Source of the DNA: Bacilli bacterium
GTDB lineage: Bacteria; Bacillota_I; Bacilli_A; RF39; UBA660
Direction: 5' to 3'
NCBI GenBank assembly: GCA_028684735.1
Contig: JAQUFI010000054.1
Location: 1-9,096 of the forward strand
Length of the DNA: 9,096 bases
Both the position numbers and the translations under genes were made by a program. This document shows, one piece after another, positions 1-6,697 of the stretch (the stretch's first letter is position 1; each line of letters begins with the position of its first letter). The notes beneath the pieces are model-generated. The model saw only the letters and a program-made list of their open reading frames with translations, had not been told where the DNA came from and did no database searches.

Positions 1-1483
1 TAAAGATATCAGGAATAAATAAAGTAATCGTATCACCTTCAGCCATTCTCGTTCCTTCAGCTGGTTGTTGATCTAAAATGTCGTTTTCTTTAACCTTTGT
101 TTTATCATCAACTTGTGTTTTTTTAGTAATAACATAGATTCCTTTAGCTTCTAAGAAACCTTTAATTTCAAAATAATTTTGACCTTTATAATCTTCTAAT
201 AAGAAAGTATTACTACCTAAGGATAAAATTAAGACAACTTCTTTATTCTTTTTAACTGACTGGCCTGGTTTAGGCCTAGTTGTTATTACTTTACCTTGTT
301 CAATATCATTACTATATTTTTCCTCAATATCAGCACTAACGGATAATCCAAGTTTCTTTAATTTTTTCTCAGCATCGACAACACTAAGTCCAGCGACATC
401 AGGTATTTCAACTTCAGGAACTTCCGTAAACTTAGGGAAAAGGATAGAAAATAATCCAATGAAAATTAGCAAAGCAAAACAAATAGAGCCTGTAACCCAT
501 AAAGCAATATTGATTTTATTATTACTTTTACTAGTAGGTTCATCACCATCTTCTTCCTTTTTTAATTTTTTCTCTAAACGAGTTAGATTTGGAAGAGCTT
601 TTGTTTCATCTAATTCTTGTTCTGGATATTTATAGACAATTCTAGCTTCATTTACTTTTTCATCATCCAAAGCAGTCTTTAAATCATCATACATTTCAGT
701 TACTGAATTATAACGATTCTTTGGATTTTTAGCGGCCGCCTTAAAGACAATGTTTTCAATTGATTGAGGAATATCAGGATTGAATTTACGAACACTAGGT
801 ATTTTTTCTTTCATTTGTTTTAAAGCTACTTCAACGGCATTATCACCTTTAAAAGGAACACTACTAGTTAATAATTCATACATTAAAATACCTAATGAAT
901 AGATATCACTTTTAATGGTTGAACCACTACCATTGGCTTGTTCTGGAGGCAAATAATGAACTGACCCCATAACAGAATTAGTTTGGGTTAACTCGGTTGC
1001 ATTAGAAGCAATGGCTATACCAAAATCAGTTATTTTAACTCTTCCATCATCTAGAATCATTACATTTTGAGGTTTAATATCACGATGAATAATATAACTT
1101 TCATGGGCACAAGCAATTGCTGAAGTCAATTGCAACATAATGTCAATTACTTCTGGCATAATTAATGGTCCTCTTTTTTTAATAACTGTTTTTAAAGTTT
1201 TACCATCAATATATTCCATGACAATAAAATATTGACCATTATCTTCACCAACATCATACATCTCAACAATATTAGGATGAGCTAAAGAAGATGCTGATAT
1301 AGCTTCCCTTTGAAACTTTTTAACAAATTTCTCATCGTTTGCTAAATCTCCTCTTAAAATTTTAACAGCAACGTTACGATCTAAAATTGTGTCATGGGCT
1401 AAATAAACATTAGCCATACCACCTTCACCAATCGTTCTTATAATTTGATAGCGTTCATTTATCTTTTGTCCCTTAATTATCAC
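1..1483 (-). CDS. prkC: PASTA-domain Ser/Thr protein kinase, PrkC/PknB type (C-terminus missing)
   Basis: Membrane-bound eukaryotic-like Ser/Thr kinase. In Firmicutes this family senses muropeptides or lipid II through extracellular PASTA repeats and phosphorylates cell-wall, division and translation proteins. I translated 494 residues before the window edge. The kinase domain (about 10-275) has the Gly-loop GEGGMANV (19-26), Lys41 in VAVKIL, Glu60 (helix C), the catalytic loop HRDIKPQN (133-140), DFG (153-155), and an activation segment ending GSVHYLPPEQA (173-183), where the family more often has SPEQA. A charged Lys/Glu linker (about 285-323) precedes one transmembrane helix (about 324-349). 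Outside the membrane come two PASTA repeats (about 355-423 and 424-490) and probably the start of a third (IPDIF at the edge). The GTG start at 1483 is chosen because AGGGGTGAT lies 4 bases upstream and the protein then starts just before the kinase domain, as in B. subtilis PrkC. It overlaps the end of stp by 11 bases. Missing part: the rest of the PASTA region, beyond the window. Confidence 0.96.
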   Translation of the reverse strand, partial: MIIKGQKINERYQIIRTIGEGGMANVYLAHDTILDRNVAVKILRGDLANDEKFVKKFQREAISASSLAHPNIVEMYDVGEDNGQYFIVMEYIDGKTLKTVIKKRGPLIMPEVIDIMLQLTSAIACAHESYIIHRDIKPQNVMILDDGRVKITDFGIAIASNATELTQTNSVMGSVHYLPPEQANGSGSTIKSDIYSLGILMYELLTSSVPFKGDNAVEVALKQMKEKIPSVRKFNPDIPQSIENIVFKAAAKNPKNRYNSVTEMYDDLKTALDDEKVNEARIVYKYPEQELDETKALPNLTRLEKKLKKEEDGDEPTSKSNNKINIALWVTGSICFALLIFIGLFSILFPKFTEVPEVEIPDVAGLSVVDAEKKLKKLGLSVSADIEEKYSNDIEQGKVITTRPKPGQSVKKNKEVVLILSLGSNTFLLEDYKGQNYFEIKGFLEAKGIYVITKKTQVDDKTKVKENDILDQQPAEGTRMAEGDTITLFIPDIF

Positions 1484-2216
1484 TTTTATCACCCCTATCA
1501 AGATATGCGATTGAAATATTATCAGTTCCTCCACGATTATTACTTTTATAGACTAATTTTTTAACTTTATCATCAATTGGTAGTTTTTCACTTAAAACCT
1601 TCATAATTTGGTCATCAGTTAACATATTAGTTAGTCCATCACTACATAAAAGAATACCATCAATATCAGTCTCAACATCAAAGATATCCATCTCAACTTT
1701 CGTATTAGCTCCTAAAGCACGCATTAAAACATTTTTCCGAGGATGATTTTTAGCTTCTTCAGCCGATAACTTACCTGATTTAACAAGCAAATCAACTAAA
1801 GTATGATCATTTGTGATTTTGTGTATATGATTATCTTTAATGACATATCCTGAACTATCACCAATATTACCAAATAATAAATAATCTTTCGTTAATAAAG
1901 CTAGAACAATTGTTGTTCCCATACCAACACTTTCAGCATTTTCATTCGTATATTGATATATTTTCAAATTGGCTGCACTGACAATTTCTTTCAACCAATT
2001 AATAGCTTCTTCTTTCGTACCAATTTTATCTAATTCCATAAAATTGTCACTAATATGGGAAACAGCAATATCAGACGCAATTTCACCACCACGGTGTCCA
2101 CCCATACCATCAGCAACCACTAATAAATACTCATTTCCTTTATTAATAACAATCGTAACACTATCTTCATTATGTGAACGTATTTTACCAGAATCAGTTA
2201 TATATGAACATTCCAT
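1473..2216 (-). CDS. stp: PP2C-family Ser/Thr protein phosphatase (Stp/PrpC)
   Basis: Metal-dependent (Mn/Mg) cytoplasmic phosphatase that removes phosphate from substrates of the neighbouring PrkC kinase and from the kinase itself. The 247 residues match the usual bacterial PP2C length and cover the whole fold. Visible motifs are RSHNEDS (13-19), metal-binding VADGMGGH (34-41, Asp36 and Gly37), GMGTT (98-102), GDSS (119-122), NDHTLV (136-141), HPRKNVLMRALG (158-169), LLCSDGL (189-195, Asp193) and GGTDNIS (229-235, Asp232). The acidic metal ligands are therefore present. One oddity is that the family's GDSR reads GDSS, so the Arg is lost; B. subtilis PrpC has GDSR. The ATG at 2216 shares one base with the rlmN stop (TAATG), and GAGGAGGAAC lies just upstream inside the rlmN end. 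The end overlaps prkC by 11 bases. The rlmN-stp-prkC order is standard in Firmicutes. Confidence 0.96.
   Translation of the reverse strand: MECSYITDSGKIRSHNEDSVTIVINKGNEYLLVVADGMGGHRGGEIASDIAVSHISDNFMELDKIGTKEEAINWLKEIVSAANLKIYQYTNENAESVGMGTTIVLALLTKDYLLFGNIGDSSGYVIKDNHIHKITNDHTLVDLLVKSGKLSAEEAKNHPRKNVLMRALGANTKVEMDIFDVETDIDGILLCSDGLTNMLTDDQIMKVLSEKLPIDDKVKKLVYKSNNRGGTDNISIAYLDRGDKSDN
1488..1496 (-). promoter_or_regulatory. Ribosome binding site deciding the GTG start of prkC
   Basis: AGGGGTGAT on the minus strand, 4 bases before GTG at 1483. The GGTGAT part pairs with the 5'-side of the anti-SD sequence, which is why the gap looks short. The nearest ATG, a few codons downstream, is out of frame. 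The site lies inside the last codons of stp, so translation of the kinase is likely coupled to that of the phosphatase. Confidence 0.7.
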
Positions 2217-3241
2217 TACTGTTCCTCCTCATAATTTGATCTTAATTGGCCACAAGCAGCACTAACCTTAGAACCAAATTCTTTTCTTATCGTTACATTA
2301 ATCTTATTCTTTTTTAAACAATCATAAAACTCAAGGATTGCTTTTTTATCACTTTTTACTAAATCACTATAACTTGTTTCATTATAAGGAATCAAATTAA
2401 CATAGCAATTAATTCCTTTTATTAATTTACTTAACTTAATAGCATTTTCATAGGAATCGTTAATTTCTTTAAGCATAATATATTCAAACGTTACCCTACG
2501 ATTAGTAACTTTAATATATTTTTTAATTGCGTTCATCAACTTATCTAAGTTATAGACTTTATTAATAGGCATAAGCTTATTTCTTATCTCATCATTAGGA
2601 GCATGAAGACTTATCGCTAAATTCACTTGTTTATCAAAATAAGTAAATTCTTCTATTTTAGGAACTACTCCACAAGTAGAAACGGTAATATGTCTTGAAC
2701 CTAAAGCAATTCCTTTTGATTCATTAATAATATTAACAAAATTAATAACATTATCATAATTATCAAATGGTTCACCAATCCCCATTAACACAACGTGGGT
2801 AAGACGAATTTTTAACCATTCTTCAACTTGCATAACTTGAGATACCATTTCATAAGTCTCTAAATTTCTTATTTTTTTATTTCTACCACTTTCACAAAAC
2901 TGACAATTCATATTACATCCTACTTGGGTTGAAATACATAAACTGTCTCCATAATCATGATTCATTAAAACAGCTTCGATATTTGTATTATCACTTAAAC
3001 CAAATAAAAATTTATGAACATTGGTATCTTTTTCAACCTTTACAATCTTTAATGGTTCTATTATAAAATAATCATTTAAATACTTAATTAATTCTTTTTT
3101 TAAATTTGTCATATCATTAAAATTAGTAACGCGTTTTTTATATAACCAGTCATATATTTGACTAGCATTATATTTTTTAAAATTATTTTCTAATAAAGTT
3201 GTTTCTAAATCACTTAATGAATAATCATAAATATTTATCAT
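2216..3241 (-). CDS. rlmN: Dual-specificity rRNA/tRNA adenine-C2 methyltransferase RlmN (radical SAM)
   Basis: Methylates C2 of A2503 in 23S rRNA (and A37 of some tRNAs in E. coli) using a 4Fe-4S cluster, S-adenosylmethionine and a methyl-carrying cysteine. The 341-residue length is normal. The N-terminal part (about 1-95) resembles the RlmN RNA-binding domain; Glu89 in NIEAVLM is the likely equivalent of the E. coli general-base Glu105. The radical-SAM CX3CX2C motif is Cys109, Cys113 and Cys116. GIGEP (154-158), HITVSTCGVVPKI (184-196) and SLHAPND follow, and AACGQL near the C-terminus supplies the methyl-carrier Cys330. The residues after the cluster motif are ESG rather than the common ATG or AST/ASG. 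The AACGQL tail and SLHAPND favour RlmN over the resistance enzyme Cfr, though only a phylogeny could settle that. It is the first gene after an extended -10 promoter; the SD is the imperfect AGGGTGG. It overlaps stp by one base. Confidence 0.93.
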   Translation of the reverse strand: MINIYDYSLSDLETTLLENNFKKYNASQIYDWLYKKRVTNFNDMTNLKKELIKYLNDYFIIEPLKIVKVEKDTNVHKFLFGLSDNTNIEAVLMNHDYGDSLCISTQVGCNMNCQFCESGRNKKIRNLETYEMVSQVMQVEEWLKIRLTHVVLMGIGEPFDNYDNVINFVNIINESKGIALGSRHITVSTCGVVPKIEEFTYFDKQVNLAISLHAPNDEIRNKLMPINKVYNLDKLMNAIKKYIKVTNRRVTFEYIMLKEINDSYENAIKLSKLIKGINCYVNLIPYNETSYSDLVKSDKKAILEFYDCLKKNKINVTIRKEFGSKVSAACGQLRSNYEEEQ

Positions 3242-3258
3242 TGTCCCACCCTATAGAC

Positions 3259-3267
3259 ATTATAGCA
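3259..3267 (-). promoter_or_regulatory. Extended -10 promoter for rlmN-stp-prkC
   Basis: The minus strand reads TGCTATAAT, a perfect extended -10 (TGnTATAAT) for the housekeeping sigma factor. No recognisable TTGACA-like hexamer sits 16-18 bases upstream; that region is a T-rich run, which is acceptable for extended -10 promoters. Transcription would start at about 3251-3252, leaving only about 10 bases before the rlmN ATG. It lies directly after the hairpin that ends the upstream gene. The start site is inferred, not shown. Confidence 0.65.
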
Positions 3268-3275
3268 AAATAACC

Positions 3276-3305
3276 AAAAAAATAATAGATTTTATCTATT
3301 ATTTT
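3276..3305 (-). terminator. AT-rich terminator-like hairpin at the end of the nucleotidase gene
   Basis: A perfect 12-base inverted repeat (AAAATAATAGAT and its complement) with a 3-base loop, followed on the minus strand by further T residues, so the 3' arm ends in a run of seven T. The 5' arm covers the last codons of the nucleotidase, and the TAA stop begins at the end of that arm. The shape and T-run fit an intrinsic terminator, but the stem has only one G-C pair, so efficiency is doubtful. Its place just before the rlmN promoter supports a transcript boundary. Confidence 0.4.
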
Positions 3306-3867
3306 CTTGGTTTAATAATATTTTTTCAATTTCTTTCCATGAATTAACTCTTCTTATACCTTCTTTTTCTAATTCTTCATCACTATATTCTTCATTATGA
3401 AAAGAAGTAAAAAGTAATTTTAATGAAGCATTGCCTTGTAGATTTTTGACTAAATCATCAATCTTAATATCACAATCAATGATGTGTTTACTAGATGTAA
3501 AGACAAAATGAGTGGGATCAATAAAAGGTAATGTTTTTAGTAACCATTCATGTTTTCTAGGGACTAAAAGAGGTGATCTTTTACTTTCACCCTTCAATAA
3601 ATAAGAGCTAACAATAAAGATTTCATATTCATGGGATAACTTTTCAATTACTTCAACCGCATCTTCTTTTAATTCAGAATAATCATAGACATTGTGGTGA
3701 AAAAAGTAATCATGAAAGTCATCTAATCTATCCTTTGGGATATGGTCTTGAATATAATAACTTTTGCTTTTTTCTAACTTCATATCTTCATCTAAGAAAT
3801 CATTCGTAAGTTTAAATATACCATCTGTACATATGGTATCGTCGATATCAATCATTAAGCGTTTCAT
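3292..3867 (-). CDS. HAD-superfamily 5'-nucleotidase, NT5C (5'(3')-deoxyribonucleotidase)-like
   Basis: Probably a small cytoplasmic phosphatase that dephosphorylates (deoxy)nucleoside monophosphates; the substrate cannot be read from sequence. The 191 residues show HAD motif I as DIDDT (7-11, nucleophile Asp7 and acid/base Asp9) at the extreme N-terminus. Motif II is probably IVSSY (85-89). A Lys/Arg-rich substrate segment follows (RSPLLVPRK, 97-105). The acidic motif IV reads CDIKIDDLVKNL (132-143, Asp137 and Asp138). The DIDDT start, a helical insert at about 20-65 and the IDD-xxx-NL ending resemble the NT5C/YqfW-type nucleotidase family. It starts 9 bases after secG with GGTGAT two bases from the ATG, so it is likely co-transcribed with secG. 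It does not belong to the usual secG neighbourhood (rnr, smpB in Bacillus). deoD upstream suggests, but does not prove, a nucleotide-salvage role. Confidence 0.75.
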   Translation of the reverse strand: MKRLMIDIDDTICTDGIFKLTNDFLDEDMKLEKSKSYYIQDHIPKDRLDDFHDYFFHHNVYDYSELKEDAVEVIEKLSHEYEIFIVSSYLLKGESKRSPLLVPRKHEWLLKTLPFIDPTHFVFTSSKHIIDCDIKIDDLVKNLQGNASLKLLFTSFHNEEYSDEELEKEGIRRVNSWKEIEKILLNQENNR

Positions 3868-3876
3868 ATATCACCA

Positions 3877-4089
3877 CTAAAAGCCGATAACTAAACAAAT
3901 AACCATAAAAACCAAGCCTAAAAGAGCTGTCAATCTAGTTATAAAAAGTTCTCCGCCTCTTTCTTTTCGATTAGCAAATAAACTATCATTTCCTCCTGAA
4001 ATAACATTTGATGCACTTTCAGCTTTACCACTTTGTAAAAGGACGATAGAAATTAATAAAATAGAAATTATAATTAAAAATATGTCCAT
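3877..4089 (-). CDS. secG: Preprotein translocase subunit SecG
   Basis: Small inner subunit of the SecYEG channel; it stimulates SecA-driven protein export across the cytoplasmic membrane. The 70 residues have the family's full architecture. The first membrane helix (about 2-19) is followed by the conserved LLQSGKAESAS and a glycine-rich turn (VISGGNDSLFA). A basic stretch RKERGGE leads into the second helix (about 51-69), which begins with the typical RLTALLG. The ATG at 4089 is supported by AAGGAGG 6 bases upstream. It follows ymfH after 54 bases that hold only a weak promoter candidate, and precedes the nucleotidase by 9 bases. In Bacillus secG heads an operon with rnr and smpB; neither is present here. 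Confidence 0.94.
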   Translation of the reverse strand: MDIFLIIISILLISIVLLQSGKAESASNVISGGNDSLFANRKERGGELFITRLTALLGLVFMVICLVIGF

Positions 4090-4113
4090 AGGGTCCCTCC
4101 TTAACTAATTAAT

Positions 4114-4142
4114 AATTTAACATATATCATCTTAAAAAGCAA
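4114..4142 (-). promoter_or_regulatory. Weak candidate promoter before secG
   Basis: On the minus strand TTGCTT (4137-4142) is followed after exactly 17 bases by TAAATT (4114-4119), which has a TG one base before it (TGTTAAATT). The -10 matches consensus at only 4 of 6 positions, and the region is so AT-rich that chance matches are expected. If used, the leader before secG would be about 15-20 bases. No terminator is visible after ymfH, so read-through from deoD-ymfF-ymfH is equally possible. Confidence 0.3.
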
Positions 4143-4143
4143 C

Positions 4144-5424
4144 TTATTTACTAGGATTAATAATTAATGTTGTATCATTTTCAAATGATATATTTTGAAT
4201 AACATAATTCATTTCTTCAATCGTATATTCTTCAACATCTTTAAGTTCATTAATTGTTACTTCATTATATTTTATAATATCATTCATAATACGATTGTTA
4301 AGAGAAAAGATATTATCACTCATTCTAATATTATTACTAATAATAATTTTTTTAAATCTAGACCATTCTTCTTCGGTAATCATAATACTTTTTAAGGTTT
4401 TTCTAATTCTTTTAAATAATTCTTTAGGGTTATCAGTATCAGCTATTACTGAAAGGACGGCGTATTTATCAACAAAAGAAACATCAATATTTAAATTATC
4501 TTTGACGATTTCTTCATCTCGCAATTCTTCATTCAATAAAGATACTGTACCTAATTTTAAATTGCATAAATAGATAATATAATTTGAGATTTTTTTAAGT
4601 GATAAATATTTTAATTTATCAAAATTTATTTTAAATAAGATTCCTGCTTTAGGAACGGTTACATCCATTTCTATTATTTCTGATTTTTTGACAACCTTAT
4701 CTGGTTCATCATATTTTTTTATTTTAATCCCGGCTGATGGTTCCACTTTACGCTTATTTTGATTTTTATTAATAATATCTATGGTTTTTTCAGGATCAAT
4801 ATTACCAGTTATAACAATAAACATATTACTTGGATGATAAAAGGTATGGTAGCATTGATATAGGTGTTCTTTATTAATTGAGTTAATACTTTTTAGGGTT
4901 CCAATAATTGGTATTTTAATAGGATGTTTATAGAAGGAATTATAATAAAGACCTTCGTATAATTTTCGGTAAGGGTTATCATTTGACATATTGATTTCTT
5001 GTTCAATAATACCTTGTTCTTTTTTAATATTTTTATCATTAAAGTAAGGTTCTTGCACAAAATCCATTAAAAAATTAAGGTTTTCTTCATAAAAATCAGG
5101 TCCTGAAAAAAGATAAGTGGTTTTGAAATTGGATGTATTAGCATTAAGATCAGAACCTCTTTGACTAAAAAAATCAAAAACATCAAGTCCATCTGCTTGT
5201 TCAAATACTTTATGTTCTAAGAAATGAGCAATGCCATCAGGTACTTTTACCATCTTTTTCTCACCTAAAGGAATAAATTCATTATGAATTGAACCATATT
5301 TAGTTGAATAAGTAACATAGATATCGTTGATATTGTGTTTAGGTACGATATATACTTCTAACCCATTATCTAATTTTTCATAATACAAATCTAAATCAAG
5401 CTTATAAAGAGGTGTCTTTTTCAT
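4144..5424 (-). CDS. ymfH: M16-family zinc peptidase homologue, YmfH type (metal-binding partner)
   Basis: Predicted catalytic half of a YmfF/YmfH pair. Database annotation often links this pair to the 5-aminopentanol modification of EF-P, because genes of the B. subtilis ymf cluster affect it; the true substrate is not established. The 426 residues have two M16-type domains. The inverted zinc motif HFLEH (67-71) is intact, and a downstream acidic segment KKEQGIIEQE (134-143) should supply the third ligand, probably Glu136. The C-terminal half (about 215-426) lacks the Arg-x6-Tyr substrate motif usual in M16 C-terminal domains. The start is the ATG at 5424, with AAGGAGGT 8 bases upstream. A GTG two codons earlier sits only 2 bases from the SD and is unlikely. 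It overlaps ymfF by 23 bases, so the two chains are probably translated in a coupled way. A cytoplasmic location is likely: no signal peptide is seen. Confidence 0.88.
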   Translation of the reverse strand: MKKTPLYKLDLDLYYEKLDNGLEVYIVPKHNINDIYVTYSTKYGSIHNEFIPLGEKKMVKVPDGIAHFLEHKVFEQADGLDVFDFFSQRGSDLNANTSNFKTTYLFSGPDFYEENLNFLMDFVQEPYFNDKNIKKEQGIIEQEINMSNDNPYRKLYEGLYYNSFYKHPIKIPIIGTLKSINSINKEHLYQCYHTFYHPSNMFIVITGNIDPEKTIDIINKNQNKRKVEPSAGIKIKKYDEPDKVVKKSEIIEMDVTVPKAGILFKINFDKLKYLSLKKISNYIIYLCNLKLGTVSLLNEELRDEEIVKDNLNIDVSFVDKYAVLSVIADTDNPKELFKRIRKTLKSIMITEEEWSRFKKIIISNNIRMSDNIFSLNNRIMNDIIKYNEVTINELKDVEEYTIEEMNYVIQNISFENDTTLIINPSK

Positions 5425-6685
5425 CTTCACTACCTCCTTCTAATAAAAATATGGTGTCAGGGTGAACCTTTTTAGCTAGTTTTAAAATCATATCACGATT
5501 AACCATTAAGATGTTTTTAGTACGATCATCTAATAAGTCATAGCCCATATACTGATGAGCAACATATAAATTAATGATAGCAAATGGAGAATCCACCAAT
5601 TGTTTAAGGGAAGCAAGATAAGTTATTTTAGCTTTTTCAATATCCAGTTCATCAAACTCACCTTTTTCCATTTTTTTAACTTCTTCTTTAATTAATTTAA
5701 CAGTTTTATTAAAACTATTTGAACTAATTCCTGCTGTAATAATCATTCCACTAGAAATACCCGATAGTGATGACGAAATAGAATAACATAAAGAATTTTT
5801 TTCACGAACATTTTTAAATAATTTAGAATCAGCTCCACCACCTAAAATATAGGAATAGATACTACCAACATATTCTCGTTCAAAATTAGTTAACTTTTCG
5901 AGTTTAAATCCCATACTTAAATAACTTTGATTAATATGTTTTTCTTCTTTAACTGTTTTTAGACGACGACGAAACTTAGTATGATTTAAAAAGTGTTCTT
6001 TCGTTGCTTTTTTAGCTGTTTTTATCGTAAAATTATCTAAAATAATCTTCTTGATTTGTGCTTCATCAATATCACCAATAATAAAGATATCAATGAGATT
6101 TTTTCTTAAGGTTTCCTCGTAATATTGATATAAATTTTGGGGAGTTATCTTATCTAAATCCTCTAGATAACCAACACTACGGTAAGAAGATTTATCCCCC
6201 TTACCCATTTCCTCTAGCATTCTTGCGTTACTATAACGATAATAATTATCTTCAAATGAGGTGATATCTTCTTTTAAAACATTATAAGCCTTTTTAAAAC
6301 TATTACTTTCAAATTCCTTATCAATAACGTTTGGTCTTAAAAGACAGTCAAATAAAAACTGTAATGAGGCTTCATTCATACCTGGTTCAGTATATTTTTC
6401 GTGCAGAAAACTCCCATCAATACTCATGACAGAATACTCTCCAGAATTATAGTTACCACCACTATAACCTAAATTATATAATTCTTCTGTTTTAATTTCT
6501 AGTAAGCGACGATTTGGATAATCTTTTGTCGAATCTAATAAAATATTTATTAACATATTACGAAAAGTAATATCTTCTTTATTAAATATCTTTTTTAAAT
6601 TAATTTTAACCGAAATTGTTTTAAATTTATCAGTTTTAATCAGATGAATATTATAGGCTTGGGTTTCATATTTTTTATATTTCAT
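5402..6685 (-). CDS. ymfF: M16-family peptidase-like protein, YmfF type (non-catalytic partner)
   Basis: Partner of the adjacent YmfH; such M16 pairs usually form heterodimers in which one chain carries zinc. In this 427-residue chain no HxxEH motif is found: the region where it should lie (about 48-75, DSTKDYPNRRLLEIKTEEL) has no histidine, so it should not bind catalytic zinc. The C-terminal M16 domain keeps GGGADSKLF (282-290) followed by VREKNSLCYS, giving the Arg294 and Tyr301 pair (7 apart) that contacts substrate in M16 enzymes. The two halves are joined by a charged stretch (about 222-250). The ATG at 6685 has GGAGG 5 bases upstream and follows deoD by 12 bases, so it belongs to the deoD transcript. 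No signal peptide or membrane helix is visible. As for YmfH, the link to EF-P modification rests on family annotation, not on this sequence. Confidence 0.87.
   Translation of the reverse strand: MKYKKYETQAYNIHLIKTDKFKTISVKINLKKIFNKEDITFRNMLINILLDSTKDYPNRRLLEIKTEELYNLGYSGGNYNSGEYSVMSIDGSFLHEKYTEPGMNEASLQFLFDCLLRPNVIDKEFESNSFKKAYNVLKEDITSFEDNYYRYSNARMLEEMGKGDKSSYRSVGYLEDLDKITPQNLYQYYEETLRKNLIDIFIIGDIDEAQIKKIILDNFTIKTAKKATKEHFLNHTKFRRRLKTVKEEKHINQSYLSMGFKLEKLTNFEREYVGSIYSYILGGGADSKLFKNVREKNSLCYSISSSLSGISSGMIITAGISSNSFNKTVKLIKEEVKKMEKGEFDELDIEKAKITYLASLKQLVDSPFAIINLYVAHQYMGYDLLDDRTKNILMVNRDMILKLAKKVHPDTIFLLEGGSEDEKDTSL
5432..5439 (-). promoter_or_regulatory. Ribosome binding site deciding the ymfH start
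   Basis: AAGGAGGT on the minus strand, inside the ymfF coding end. It is 8 bases from ATG at 5424 but only 2 bases from the in-frame GTG at 5430. The ATG is therefore the better start and the protein begins MKKTPLY. Confidence 0.75.
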
Positions 6686-6697
6686 TTAAACCTCCGG

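Noticed and set aside
734..742. GCGGCCGC block in an otherwise AT-rich gene, as a possible cloning scar or foreign insert
   Set aside because: It encodes conserved alanines (KAAAKNP) at the end of the kinase domain, in frame and in the expected place, so it is a chance site.
1969..2265. Open frame on the plus strand across the stp start
   Set aside because: It is antisense to the strongly conserved PP2C motifs, has no recognisable domain and no clear ribosome site; it is a shadow of stp.
4195..4573. Two plus-strand open frames opposite ymfH
   Set aside because: Their Ile/Asn/Phe-rich composition is what AT-rich antisense produces. The minus-strand M16 protein explains the region.
5428..5430. 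GTG at 5430 as the start of ymfH
   Set aside because: It is only 2 bases from the AAGGAGGT site; ATG at 5424 has an 8-base gap and is preferred.
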